A stretch of 64,000 bases of DNA from Penium margaritaceum. Its lineage: Eukaryota; Streptophyta; Zygnematophyceae; Desmidiales; Peniaceae. The stretch lies in the NCBI GenBank assembly GCA_023375785.1, contig SZWC01009477.1, positions 34,494 through 98,493 on the forward strand. The letters run 5' to 3'. The position numbers and the translations under genes were made by a program. Below, piece after piece: positions 25,853-38,257 of the stretch. The stretch's first letter is position 1; each line of letters begins with the position of its first letter. Below the pieces are notes generated by a model. That model had not been told where the DNA came from. It saw only the letters and a program-made list of their open reading frames with translations, and did not search any database.

Positions 25853-28800
25853 TCTAGTTCTCTTGGCCTTGCTCAAGTCGTATTGTGCTTGCTCCAGTTG
25901 TCTTCGGATAACTCCAGTTGTCTTGGGCTTGCTCCACATGTCTTGGACTCGCTCCAGTTGTCTTAGGCTTGCTCGAGCCATCTTGGGCTTGCCTCAGTTG
26001 TCTTGGGCTTGCTCCAGTTGTCTTAAGCTTCCTCCCGTTGTCTTGGACTTACTCCAGTTCTCTTGGGGTTGCTTGAGCTGTCTTGGCCTTGCTCCAGCTG
26101 TTTTGGCCTTGCTCCAACGGTATTGGCCTTGCTCTAGCTCTATTGGCCTTGCTCTAGTTGTCTTGGGCCTGCTCCTATTGTCTTCGACTTGCTCCAGCTG
26201 TCTTAGCCTTGCTCCAGTTGTCTTGGACTTCCTCCGGTTGTCGTGGGCCTGCTCTAGTTATCTTCGGCTTGTTCCAGTTGTCTAGGGCTTGCTCCAATTT
26301 TCTTGGCCTCGCTGGAGTTGTATTGGCTTTGCTCCAGTTGTCGTGGGCTGGCTCCAGTTCTCTTCGGCTTGCCTCGATATTCAGGGCCTTGCTCTAGCTG
26401 TCTCGGCTTTGCTTGAGTTGTCTTGGGCTTGCTCCAGTTGGCTTGAGCTTTCTCCTATTGTCTTGGCCTTGCTCCAGTCGTCTTGGGCTTGCTTCATTTG
26501 TCTCGGCCTTGCTCCATTTGTCTTGGCCTTGCTCCAATTGTGTTGGACTTGCTCTAGTTGTTTTGGGCTTGTTCGAGCTGTCTTGGACTTGCTCCAGTTG
26601 TCTGGGGCTTGGTCCAGTTGTCTTGGGCTTGCCCGAGTTGTCTTGAGCTTGCTCTAGTTGTCTTGGGTTTCCTTGATTTGTCTTGGCCTTGCTCCAGTTG
26701 TCTTGGGCCTGTTACAGCTGTCTTGGCCTTGCTCCAGTTGTCTTAGCCTTGCTCTAGTTGTCTTGGCCTTGCACGAGTTGTCTTCGCTTTGCTCCATTTG
26801 TCTTTGGCCTGCTCCAGTTGTCTTGGGCTTGCTCAAGTTTTCTTGGCCTTGCTCCATCTGTCTAGGCCCTGCTTTAGTTGTCTTTGGCCTGCTCCATTTG
26901 TCTTTGGTTTGCTCTAGCTGTCTTGGGCTTGCTCCAATTATCTTGGCCTTGCTCCAGTTGTCTTTGCCTTACTCGAGTCGACATGTGCTTGCTTCAGTTG
27001 TTTTGGGCTTGCTCCAATTATTTTGGCCTTGCTCTTGTTGTCTTGTACTTGCTTCAGTTGTCTTGGGCTTGACCCAGTTGCCTTGGGCTTGCTCCAGTTG
27101 TCTTGGTCTTGCTCCAGGTACCTTCGCTTTGCTCCAGGTGTTTTAGGCTCGCTTCAAGTGTATTGGGCTTGCTCCAGTTGTCTAAGACTTGCTCCAACTT
27201 TCTTGGTTTGCCCCAGTTGCTTTGGGCTCGCTCCACTTGTCTTGGGCTTGCTCCAGGTTTCTTGGACTTGTTCCAGTTCTCTGAGGCTTGCACCAGTTGT
27301 CTTCGGCTTGCCCCTCTTGTCTTGGTCTTGCTCGAATTTTCTTTGGCTTGCTCTAGTTTTCTTGGCCTTGCTCCAGTAGTCTGGGGCTTTCTCCATCTGT
27401 CTTGGCCTTGCCCTAGTTGTCCTTGGCTTGCTCCTGTTGTCTTGGGCTTGCGTCACTTGTCTTGGGCTTGCTCCAGTTGTCTTGGCCTTGCTCCAGATGT
27501 TTTGGGCTTCCTCTAGTTGTCTTGGGCTTGGTCCTGTTGTCTTGGGCTTGCTCTAGTTCTATTGGGCTTCCTCAAGTTTTCTTGGGCTTGCTCCATTTCT
27601 CTTTGCCTTGCTCCAATTATCTGGGGCTTGCACAGTTGTCTTGTGCTTGCTCCAGTTGTCTTGGCCATCCTCCAGTTGTCTTTGGCTTGCACCAGCTGTC
27701 TTGGGCTTGCCCACGGTTTTTGGGCTTGCTCTAGTTGTCTTGGGCTTGCTCGAGTTGTCTTGGCCCTGTTTCATTTGTCTTCGGCTTGCTCCAGTTTTCT
27801 TGGCCTTGCTCCAGTTTTCTTGGCCTTGCTCTTGTTGTCTTGGCCTTGCTCCAGTTATCTTGGCCTTGCTCCAGTTGTCTTTGGCCTGCTCTAGTTGTCT
27901 TGGGCTAGCTCCTGTTGTCTTGGGCTTGCTCCAGTTTCCTTGGCCTTGATCCAGTTGTCTTGGTTTTGCTCCAATAAAATTGGGCTTGCTCCAGTTATCT
28001 TGGGCTTGCTCCTGTTGTCTTGGCCTTGCTCCAAGTGTCTTGGACTTGTACCAGTTGTCTCGATCTTTCTCCACTTGTCTTGGGCTTGCACCAGTTGTCT
28101 TGGTCTTGCACTCATTGTCTTATCCTTGCTACTAGTGTTTTGGGTTTTCGCGAGGTGTCTTGGGCGTGCTCCAAATGTCTTGGCCTTGATGCGGTTTTCC
28201 CGGCCTTGATCCTGTTTTTTGGGCATGCCCCAGCTGTCTTTGGCTTGGTCACGTTGTTTTGGGTTTGCTCCAGTTGTCTTGTCCTTGCTCAGGTTGTATT
28301 GGGTTTGCTCTAGTTGTCTTTCCCTTTCTCCAATTGTGTTGACCTTGCTCTAGTTGTCTTGGCCTTGCTCCAGCTGTCTTCCCCTTGCTCCAGTTGTCTT
28401 GGCCTTGCTTTAGATGTCTTGGGCTTGCTCCAGTTGTCTTGGACTTGGTCCACTTGTCTTGCTCTTGCTTCAGTTGTGTTGGGCTTGATCCACTTGTATT
28501 GGCCTTGCTCCAGTTATCCCGGGCTTTCTTGAGGTGTCTTGGGCTTGCTCCAGTTATCTTGGCCTTGCTCCAGTTGTCTTGGACTTCCTCCAGTTTTCTT
28601 GGAATGGCTTCACTTGATATGGGCTCGATCCAATTGTCTTGGTCTTGCTTCATTTGTCTTGGCCTTGTTCTTGTTGTATCAGGCTTGCTCTAGCTGTCTT
28701 CGGCTTGCCCCAGTTGTCTTGCAATTGCTCAAGTTGTCTTGCGCTTTCTCGATTTGTCTTGGTCTTGTACCAGTTCTCATTCCCTTGCTGAAACTGTCTT

Positions 28801-31800
28801 AGCCTTACTTCAGTTGTCTTGGCCTTGCTCCAGTTGTCTTGGCCTTGCTCCATTTGTCTTGAGCCTGCTCCAGTTATTTTGGGCTTGCTCCAGTTGGCTT
28901 GGCCTTGCTCAAGTTGTCTTGGCCCTGCAGCTGTTGTCTCCGACATGCTCCAATTTTCTTGGACTTGCTCCAGTTGTCTTGGACTTGCTCCAGTATACCT
29001 GGTCTTTCTCCAGTTGTTTTGGCCTTGCTCCAGTTGTGTTAGGCTTGCTCCAGTTGTCTTGGGCTTTCTCCAGTTGTGTTGGCCTTACTCTAGTTGTCTT
29101 GGAATTGCTTCATTTGACTTTGCCTTGCTCCACTTTACTTGGGCTTGCACCAGTTGTCTTGGGCTTGCTCCAGGTTTCTTGGCCTAGCTCCAGTTGTCTT
29201 CGGCTTGCTCCTGTTGTCTTGGGCTTATCGCAGTTGACTTAGGCTTGCTCCAGTTGTCTTGGTCTTGCTCCAGTTGTCTTGGCCCTGCCTCAGTATTCTT
29301 GGACTTGCTCCATCTGCATTGGCCTTGCCCTAGTTGTCTTGGCCTTGCTCTAGTTGTCTTGGCCTTGCTTCAGTTGTCTTGGGCTTGGTCCAGTTGTCTT
29401 GGGCTTGGTCCAGTTGTATTGGGCTTGCTCCACTTGGCTTGGCCTTAATCTAGATGTCTTGTCCCTGCTTCAAGTTTCTTCAACATGGTTCAGTTATCTT
29501 GGGCTTGCTCCAGTTGTCTTTGCCTTACTACAGTTATCAGGGGCTTGCACAGTTGGCTTGTGCTTGCTCTAGCTGTCTTGGCCTTCCTCCAGTTGTCTTT
29601 GGCTTGCACCACTTGTCTTGGGCTTGCCCAGGTTTTTTTGGGCTTGCTCTGGTTTCTTGGGCTTGCTTAAGTTGTCTTGGCTGTGCTTCATTTGTCTTGG
29701 GCCTGCTCCAGCTGTCTTGGCCTTGCTCCAGTTGTCTTGGCCTTGCTCTTGCTGTCTAGGCCTTTCTCCAGTTGTCTTGGCCTTGCTCAAGTTATCTTTG
29801 GCCTGCTCTAGTTGTCTTGGGCTAACTCCAGTTGTCTTGGGCTTGCTCCAGTTTCATTGGCCTTGCTCCAGGTGTCTTGGACTTGTTCCACTTTTCTTGG
29901 GCTTGCTCAAGTTTTCTTGGGCTTGCATCAGTTGTCTTGGTCTTGCTCCAGTTGTCTTCGTCTTTCTACCGGTGTTTTGGGTTTGCTCCAGGTGTCTTGG
30001 GCTTGCTCCATTTGTCTTGGCCTTGCTCCAGTTTTCTTGGCCTCGACCCAGTTGACTTGGGCTTGTTCCAGTTGTCCTGGGCTTGCTCCAGTTTTCTTGT
30101 CCTTGGTCCGGTTGTCTTATGCTTGATCCAGTTTTCATGGGTTTTCCCCAGCTGACTTGGGCTTGCTCACGTTGTATTGGGCTTGCTCCATCTGTCTTTG
30201 ACTTTCTCCAATTGTCTTGGCCTTGCTCCAGTTGTATTGGCCTTACTCTAGTTGTCTTCGCCTTGCTCAAGTTTTCTTGGCCTTACTTTAGATGGCTTAG
30301 GCTTGCTCCAGTTGTCTTGGGCTTGGTCCAGTTGTCTTGCGCTTGCTTCAGTTTTTTTGGGCTTGCTCCAGTTGTTTTGGCTTTGTTCCAGGCATCTCAA
30401 GCTTTCTGGAGTTGTGTTGGGCTTGCTCCAGTTGTCTTGGCCTTGCTCCAGTTGTCTTGGACTTGCTCTAGTTGTCTTGGGATAGCTTCAATTGTTATGG
30501 GCTTGCTCCAATTGCCTTAGCCTTCCTCCAATTGTCTTGGCCTTGCTCGAGTTGTATCAGGCTTGCTCCAGTTGTCTTTGGCTTGCTTCAGTTGTCTTGC
30601 GATTGCTGTGGTTGTCTTGAGCCTCCTCGATTTGTCTTGGTCTTGATCCAGTTCTCTTTCCCTTGCTATAACTGTCTTGGCCTTACTCCAGTTGTCTTGG
30701 CCTTGATCCAGTTGTCTTGGCCTTGCTCCAGTTGTCTTGGGCTTGCTCCAGTTGTCTTGGGCTTGCTCCAGTTGGCTTGGCCTCGCTCTAGTTGTCTTGG
30801 CCCTGCTGCAGTTGTCTCCGACATGCTCCAGTTTCCTTGGGCTTGCTCCAGCCGTGTTGGGCTTGCTTAAGTATTCTTGGCTTTGCTCCAGTTGTTTTGG
30901 CCTTGCTGTAGTTGTCTTTGGCTTGCTGCAGTTGTCTTGGGCTTTCACTTGCTGTCCTGGCCTTGCTTTCGCTATCTTGGAATTACTTCATTTGTCTTTG
31001 GCTTGCTCCAGTTGTCTTGGGCTTGCTCTAGTTTTCTTGGTCTTGCTCAAGTTGTCTTGGGCTTGCTCCAGTTGTTTTTGGCTTGCTCCAAGTGTCTTGG
31101 GCTTGATCCACTTGTCTTGGCCTTGCTTCACTTTGCTTGGGCTTGCTCCAGTTGTCTTGGGCTTGCTCCAGTTGTCTTGGGTTTGCTCCAGGTTTCTTGG
31201 CTTTGCTCCAGTTGTCTTCGTCTTGCTTCAGTTGCCTTTGGCTTATCGCAGTTGTCTTAGGCTTGCGCCAGTTGTCTTGGTCTTGCTCTAGTTGTCTTGG
31301 CCTTGCTCCATTAGTCTTGGGCTTGCTCCATCTGTCTTGGCCTTGCCCTAGTTGTCTTGCCCTTGCTCCAGTTGTCTTGGCCTTGCTCCAGTTGTCTTGG
31401 CCTTGCTTACGCTGTCTTGGGCTTTCTCCAGCTATCTTGGGCTTTCTCCAATAGTCTTGGATTTGCTGCTTTTGTCTTTGGCTTACTCTAATTATATTGG
31501 CCCTGCTCGAGTTCTCTTTGGCTTGGTCCAGTTGTTTTGGTCTTGCTCCAGTTGTCTTGGCCTTGCTCTAGTTGTCTTGGACCTCCTCTAGTTCTCTTGG
31601 GCTTGCTCCAATTGTCTTTGGCCTGGTCTACTTGTCTTGGGCTTGCTCCATTTATGTTGGGCTTGCTCCATCTTTCTTGGGCTTGCTCCAGTTGTCTTGG
31701 GCTTGCTCCAGTGCTATTAGGCGTGCTCTAGATGTCTTGGCCTTCCTCCAATTATCTTTGGCTTGCTCCAGTTGTAGTTGGCTTGCTCCAGTTGTCTTTG

Positions 31801-32063
31801 CCTTGCTCGAGCTGTCCTAGACTTGCTCCAGTTGTCTAGGGTTTGCTCCAGCTGACTTGGGCTTGCTCTAGTTGTCTTGGGCTTGCTCCAGTTTTTCTTG
31901 GCCTTGCTCTAGTTGTCCTGGCCTTGCTCCAGCTGTTTTGGGATTGCTCCAGGTATCGTGGGCTTGCTCCAGTTCTCTTGGCCTTGCTCCAGTTCTATTG
32001 GGCTTGTTCTTGTTGTCTTGGGCTTGCTCTAGTTGTCTTGGGCTTGATCCAGTTGTCTTGGCC
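25853..32063 (-). repeat. 20-bp satellite, inverted block
   Basis: The same 20-bp unit, now reading gcttgctccagttgtcttgg on the plus strand. The block contains at least two diverged copies of a roughly 1.9-2.0 kb stretch. The variants ggcttgcacagttg (27628, 29543), ctccgacatgctcc (about 28937, 30816) and cgcagttg-cttaggcttg (29229, 31248) recur in the same order. It ends at the same type of boundary (ggccttgttatatatttgtca) that other blocks show in reverse complement. Confidence 0.94.
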
Positions 32064-33595
32064 TTGTTATATATTTGTCATTTTACATGATCGTCATTTT
32101 ACATATTTATCATTTAACATATTTGTCTTCTTATATACGTTTCATTTCCAATACTTGTCAATACATATTTATCATTTCATATATTTTTCATTTGTTACAA
32201 TTTTCATTTTACATGTTTTTCACTTTATGCAATTGTCGTTTTAAATACTCGTTATTTTATACATTTTCATTTCAAAATGTTTTCAGTTTATTTATCTTTC
32301 GTCTCATATATCTCTGATTTTTTATCTGTCATTTGCAATATCTATCATTTTATGTATTTTCTTCTGCATAGTTGACATCATATGTGTTTTGCATCTTATA
32401 AAAATTTCACTCTATAAATTGACCATGTTAGATAATTATGATCTTCCATATATGTCATTTTATATGTTTTTCGTTTTACAGTTTTGCAAATTTACATACC
32501 TGTCATTTTACATATCAGGCATTCTGAACATTTTTTATCTTAGATATTTGTCTGTTACAATATTTGTCATTTTACATATTTTCCATTTCACATATTTGTG
32601 ATTTTAAATATTTTTCAGTTTCTATATGTGTCACAATACATATTTGTCGTTCTCCATAATTGTCATTCCAAATATCTGGCATTTAACACATTTTCCATTT
32701 ATGTATTTTTAATTTTACATACTTGTCATTCACACATTTTTTATGCTATATATTTGTCGTTTTATATAATTTTAATTTTAAGTGTTTTCTATTTACATAT
32801 TAGTCATCTTATACATATTTCATTAAATATGCGTGTCATCCTATATCTTTTTCATTCCACATATTTGTCATATTGCATATCCATCATTTTATACATTTTG
32901 CATTTTACATATTTATCATTGAAAATATTTTGCTTCAAATTCTAGTTATCTTAAATGTTTTTACTTTTACATATTTGTCACTTTATATGATTTTTATGTC
33001 AGAGATTTGGTACTTTTACATATTTGGAATTTTTCATGCTTGTCACCTTTTAAAAATTCATTTTACATGGTTTTCATGTGAAATATCTGTCACTTCTTAT
33101 TGTTGTCATTTCATATACTAGTCGATTTACATACTTGTCATTTTTCATATTAGTCAAAATACATATTTTCTATTTTATCCATGTGTCATTCTACATTATT
33201 TTCATGTAACATTTTTTTATGTTTTGATTTTGCTTCTTTTTTCATTTTACATGTTTGTCATTTTACATACTTTTCATCTTATATATTTTTGTCATTTTAC
33301 ATATTTCTTCTTTTTATATTTGTCATTTGACTTATTTGTCATTTTTTGTACCTGTCATATTATATGTTTGTTGTTTTATACATCTTACATGTTATTTATC
33401 TGCATCTTGTATATTTGTCATTCTATAAATTTTCATTTTATATATTCATCATTTGATTTATTTATTTATCTTACATAATTTTCATTTGATGTATTTGTCA
33501 TTTTACATATTTTCCACTCTATGAATTATTCATGTTACATAGTTGTCATTTTACTTATTTGTAATGACAAATACGTCCTTCATTTAACATATTTG
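32064..33595 (-). repeat. 16-bp AT-rich satellite, inverted block
   Basis: Tandem units reading atttgtcattttacat on the plus strand, the reverse complement of the forward AT-rich module. Orientation flips back to forward between about 33557 and 33600, where short opposing copies lie next to each other (atttgtaatgacaaat). Confidence 0.88.
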
Positions 33596-33727
33596 TGAAA
33601 TGAACAATACATAATGTAAATACAAAAAATATTCAAAAAGAACAGTGTGAAACTTTTCAATATATAACAAGAGACATTTGTAGAGTTACAAATGAGTAAA
33701 ATGACAAACGTATCAATTGAAAAATAT
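33596..33727 (+). repeat. 16-bp AT-rich satellite, short forward remnant
   Basis: Degenerate forward units (gagtaaaatgacaaacgtat and similar) lie between the orientation switch and the LTR-like repeat. The same array appears to continue at 49251, on the far side of the inserted complex. Confidence 0.65.
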
Positions 33728-34252
33728 GTATTCCAAGCATATATCACCGTTAAAGTAGTAAATATTGCTCTGACTACTCCTATTAGCTAGCCTATATTAG
33801 TCTGACTCCCTGACTGTCATGACATGTCATACTAGTTTCTTTCAAGACGTAGGCCTTGCTGCGCTGCTCTGTCTGGGTCGCATTAGATATTTGCAAATGT
33901 GAGACCTATGCACCCCTTATGTGGTTCGCCACACTCTGTGGCAAACCGCAAGCTGAGGAGCGAGCGCGACCCGATAGGGGTCATGCTTGCTCCCCCGCAA
34001 TGCTCATTCTTTTCAGAAAACGTTATCGATCCTCATCTCAATCTCCTCTTGCGCCTAAGTGTTGAAATCTCGATAACCCCCTTACAGGCTCTTGAGAGCG
34101 ATTCCCCCCTCACAAGTCCCGAGAGCCCCTCTCCGTCACAGCTCTCGAGAGGGACAGCTAGCCCCGCGGCTAACTCTTGGCTCCACCCGCCTCCCACCTC
34201 CTCCACTCTCCTCCATCCTCTCTCCCTCCGCCTCACCCTGTCCTATTCAACA
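33728..34252 (+). mobile_element. LTR-like repeat, left copy
   Basis: Positions 33789-34252 are clearly homologous to 48774-49250, from agcctatattagtct to ...caccctgtcc(t/g)att(c/g)aaca. Shared landmarks include ccctgactgtcatgaca, gggtcgcattaga, ttgccacactct/ttcgccacactct and gcgattcccccc. Both copies sit at the edges of AT-rich satellite, face the same way and bracket a complex with a gag relic, which is the arrangement of a pair of LTRs. The left copy extends about 60 bases further left (from tgtattccaag, 33728) than the right copy, whose left end is fused to gag. A primer-binding site is not obvious downstream, so the LTR identity is inferred. Confidence 0.6.
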
Positions 34253-35089
34253 TTACATCAAGCCCTTGATCGGGCCTGTGTTCTCCCGCCATTTCCGCTT
34301 ATGCGTCCGCTTCCACCGTAGCCGCCGCCGTTGTCCGTTGCTGTTGCCACCTCCACCGCCTCTTCCACCGCCACCCCTCTGCTATGGCCGTCTGGCCACG
34401 CTGCTTCCTCTGCTGTTGTGGTTCTTTGCCAATGTCTTCCCGTGCTCCTTGCTCTCGCCGTGCCAACGTTAGCACGCTTCGGGCGTCACACGCCCCTCTC
34501 CGCCAGATCTGCCCCTTTCGAGTCGTTGTCGTTCCAACCCCCCGCCCCCGCTCGTCCCAACCCCTCTTGCCTCCCCTGCACTGGCGCCGTTCCTGCTCTT
34601 CTTTGTTGTTGCTCCGTTTTGTCCGTTCGTCTTTTCTTCCCTTTCTGCTCATCTCCTCCCACTAACCCCGTGCTTGTCCCATTTCTCTCACGTGTAGGTT
34701 TGTTTCCCCCCTTTCCGCCCCTGCTCGTTCCTCCGCCCGGCCTTTGGCCCCTTGGCTCTGCCCCCGGCGCATGGCTCTCCGCTTCGTGGCTTCTTGGCTC
34801 CCAGCCCTAGTTGTAGTTGCTAGGTTCAGTGCTCGGGGCTCTAGGCCTTGGTCTTTGACTCTAGGCCGTATAGCCTTTATGCTCTGGGCTCTAGGTCCCC
34901 CGGACTTTGACCTCTGAACTTTGGGCTTTGCCCCCCCCCCTTCCCCGCTGTCTCTTTCCTGATTGGCTCACTAAACCCGGGGCTGTGTACCCCGTCAAAT
35001 GGCCTGTTGGCCTTTGTGGCCGTGTGGCCCCGCCCTTCCGGCGTTCTAGGACCCCCCCCCTTGGGTCTCGTCCCGGCCTGCTCCTTGTC
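34253..35089 (+). other. C-rich leader-like stretch, no recognisable gene
   Basis: Pyrimidine-rich, GC-rich sequence between the LTR-like repeat and the CT microsatellite. It contains an open frame (34331-34810) rich in Pro, Leu and Ser with no motif I recognise. It also contains a short internal repetition of gctct(g)ggctctagg between about 34830 and 34900. It may be the untranslated leader of the element whose gag lies at 47364. Confidence 0.5.
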
Positions 35090-35483
35090 TTTTTTCTTTC
35101 TCCCTCTCTATGCCCTCTCTCCTCTCTCTCTCTCTCCGCTCTCCCTCCCTCCATCCCACTGCTCTCTCTCTCTATTCCCTCTCTATCTCTCTGCTCTGTC
35201 CCTCTCTCTCACTCCTCCCTCTCTCTCCTTGCCCTCGCTCTCTGCTTTCTCTCTTACATTTGCTCTCTCCCCCCCCCCTCTCTTCTCTCCTCTCTATCTT
35301 CTCTCTCTGCTTCATCCTCTCACCCCTCTCTCTCTCTCTCCATCTATCTATATTCTCTCCCACTCTCTCTCCACTCTCCATCTCTCCCTCCCTGTGCTAT
35401 CTCTCTCTGTCTTTCTCTCTCTCTCTCCTTCCCCTCACTCTCTGCTTCCTTTGCTCTCTCTGCTCTCTGCCCCCCGTATATGA

Positions 35484-35752
35484 CCATCACCTCAACCCTA
35501 AAAGTGTGTATTGACAAGTGTATTGCGAAGTGAACATATTAGTGAACGTGGACTTGTAACAAAAACTAGTACATAGTACATGTAATCAATGATAAGTAAC
35601 ACCTCATGTAAGGAATGTATGTCTGGATTCATGTGATATGAATTGATGTTAATGATTTTTCAATAATGTTTGCACACAATAATACACTTTTTGATACACC
35701 AATTGTCGAGTGTATGAATTTAGGGTGATTAACCGTAACTCCTGCCCCCCAT
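35484..35752. other. AT-rich island inside the CT tract
   Basis: About 270 bases of ordinary-composition sequence. The left edge carries aaccctaaaagtgtgtattgac and the right edge carries, in inverse complement, caccctaaattcatacactcg (described as AACCCTAAA and CACCCTAAA cores). Both edges touch gcccccc. This weakly suggests a small inserted element with imperfect inverted ends. No coding potential is seen. Confidence 0.35.
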
Positions 35753-38257
35753 CGCTTCTTTCCTCTCTCTCGTCTCTCTCTGCTTCCTCCTCTCACCCCT
35801 CTCTCGCTCTCTCTCTCTCTCTCTCTGTTCTCACCCAATCGCTATCCACTCTCCCTCTCTCCCTCCCTGTTCTACCTCTCTCACTATCTCTCTCTCTCCC
35901 TCTCTCCTTCCCCTTGCTCTGTACTTTATCTCCTCTATCTGCTCTCTGCCCCCCTCTCTTATCTCCCATCTCTCTTCTCTCTCTGATTCCTCCTCTCACC
36001 CCTCTCTCTCTCTCTCCCTCTCTCTCTATTCTCCCCAAATCTCTCTCCACTCTTCCTCTATCCCTCCATGTACTATCTCCCTCTCTCTCTCTCTCTCCTT
36101 ATCTCTCTCTCCCTCTCTACCTTGTCCCTCTCTCTCCCTCTCTCTCACTCCTCTCACTCCTCTCTCCCTCTGTCCACCTCTCCCTCTCCCTTCCTCTGCT
36201 CTATCCCTCTCTCTCTTTATCTGCTCTTTCTATTTCCCTGCTCTCTCTCTCTATCCGCTCTTTCCCTCTCTCTCACTCATCTCTATCTCTCTCTCTTCTC
36301 TTTCTCCACTCGCCATCTCACCCTCCCTCCTGAACACTCTCTCCTTCTCCCCCCTCCCCCTTCCCTCTCTCTCCCTCTCTCTGCTCTCTCTCCCCTCTCT
36401 CTTCTCTCTCTCTCTATATCCCTCTCTCTCTGCTCTCTCTCTCCTCTTCTCCAACCCTCAGCTCTCACTCCCTCTCTCTCACCTCTCTCTCACCCTCTCT
36501 CTCTGTGCTCTCTAGTCTCTCTCCCCCTACGTTCTCTCTATCTCTCTCTCTCTGCTCTCTCTATCTATCTATCCCTCCAACCCCTGCTCTCTCCTTTCCC
36601 CTCTTTGCCCTCTCTGCCCTCCTCTCTATTCCTTTGCTCTCCCTCTCCCCCTCCTTCCTTTCCTGTCCTCACTCTCCACTCTCTCTTCTCTCTTTGCTCT
36701 CTCTCTAGCCTCTCTGCTCTCTCTACCCCCTCTCTCTCTCCACCCTCTTCTCTCCCTTGCCGCCCTCCTTGGTCTCACTCCTCTCTCTTTCTCTTCCCCC
36801 CTCCCACTCTCTGTTCTCTCTCTCTCTCTCTCTCTCCCCTACTCTCTCTCTCCTTCTGTCCACCCTCTGCCCTCCCCCCATGTTCTCTCTATCCTTTCTC
36901 CTCTTTATCTCCACTCTCCCTCTCTGTGTCCCTCTCATCTCCCTGCCCCTCCCCCATTCTCTCTTCTCCCTCTCTCTTTCTCCCTTTCTGCTGCCCCTTC
37001 TCCCTCTGTCCTCCATTCTCTTCCTCTCTCTCCCTCTCTCTCTCCATCCCTCTCTTCCTCTCTTTCTCTGTCTCCTTCTCTACTTCTCTCTCTCTCTCTC
37101 TCTCTTCATCTCTCTCTTCCCTTCTCTCTCTCTCTTCCTCTCTCTCTATCTCTCTCCTTACCTTCCTCCCTGTCTCTACCTCCCGCCCTCTCTCTCTCTC
37201 CCTCCCACTCTCTCTCTCTCTTTCTCTCTCTCTCTCTGTCTCTCTCTCTTTCTCTCTTCCCCTATCTCTATCNTCTATCACTCCCCCCTTTCTTCCCTCC
37301 CTCCCATCCTCTCCTTTTTTTTTCTCGCTCTCTCTGCCTCTGTCTCTGTCTCCTCTCCTTCTCTCCCTCCCGTTCTTTCTCCTTCCCTCCTCTCTTTTCC
37401 GCCCGCCTGCTCTCTGCTCTCTCCCCAGTCCCTGCTCTCTCCTTTCCCCTTTATACACTCCCTGCCCTCCTCTCTCTCCCCTGCTCTCCCTCCCCCCTTC
37501 CCTCCGTACCTGCCTCTCTATCCACTCTCCCTACTCTCTCTGCTCTCTCTACCCTCTCTACTCTTTACCCTCTGTCTCTCTCTCCACCCTCAGCTCTCCC
37601 TCACCGCCCTCTTTGCTCTCTCAACCACTCTCTGTTCTCTCTCTCTCCCTCTCTCTCCTCTACTCTCTCTCTCCCCTCTATCTGCTCTCTCTTTTCCCCC
37701 TGCTGTCTCTCTCCTCTCCTCTCTCTATACTCCCCGCTGCTCTCTCTGTATTTCTCTTCTCTCTCACCTCTCTCTCTCTCTCTTTATCTCACTCCCTCTC
37801 TTTCTCCTCTTTCCCTTTATCTCTCTCTCCATATCTCTCTTCCTTTCTCTGTCTTGTTCTCATTTTTCTTCCTTCGCTTTCTCTCTTCATCTCTCCCCCG
37901 CCTTCTTCCTCTCCCTCCCACTCTCTCTCTCACTATCTCTTTCTCTCTCTCTCTCCCGCCCACTCTCTCCCTCCCACTCTCCATCTCTCTATCTATCCCT
38001 CTCTCAATCACTGTCTATATGTCTCTTTTCTCTCTTCCCCTTTCTCTCTCTGTGCTCTCTTGTGTCTCCCCCTCCCTCTTCTCTCTGCTCTCTCAGCCCT
38101 CTGTCCCCCTCTCTCCCCTCTCTGCCCATTCTTCCCCCTCTCCTTTGTCATCCCTCCCTCCTTATTCTCCCCGCTCTGTACATCCCTCTCTATCTCCCTT
38201 CTACTCCTCTCCCACCTCCTCCAATCTCTCCCTCTCTCTCCCACCATCTCCATCTCC

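Noticed and set aside
4068-32063. Hundreds of long open frames rich in Gln/Lys/Asn or Leu/Cys/Ser, up to about 280 residues
   Set aside because: They are translations of the stop-free 20-bp unit in both strands and all frames. No start context, domain or codon bias suggests a gene.
34331-34810. A 159-residue open frame as a real gene
   Set aside because: No recognisable motif, biased composition, and overlapping frames of similar length.
37273-37273. A contig-overlap duplication at the single n in the CT tract
   Set aside because: Unlike the other n sites, I could not find a matching block on the two sides; the low complexity prevents a firm statement.
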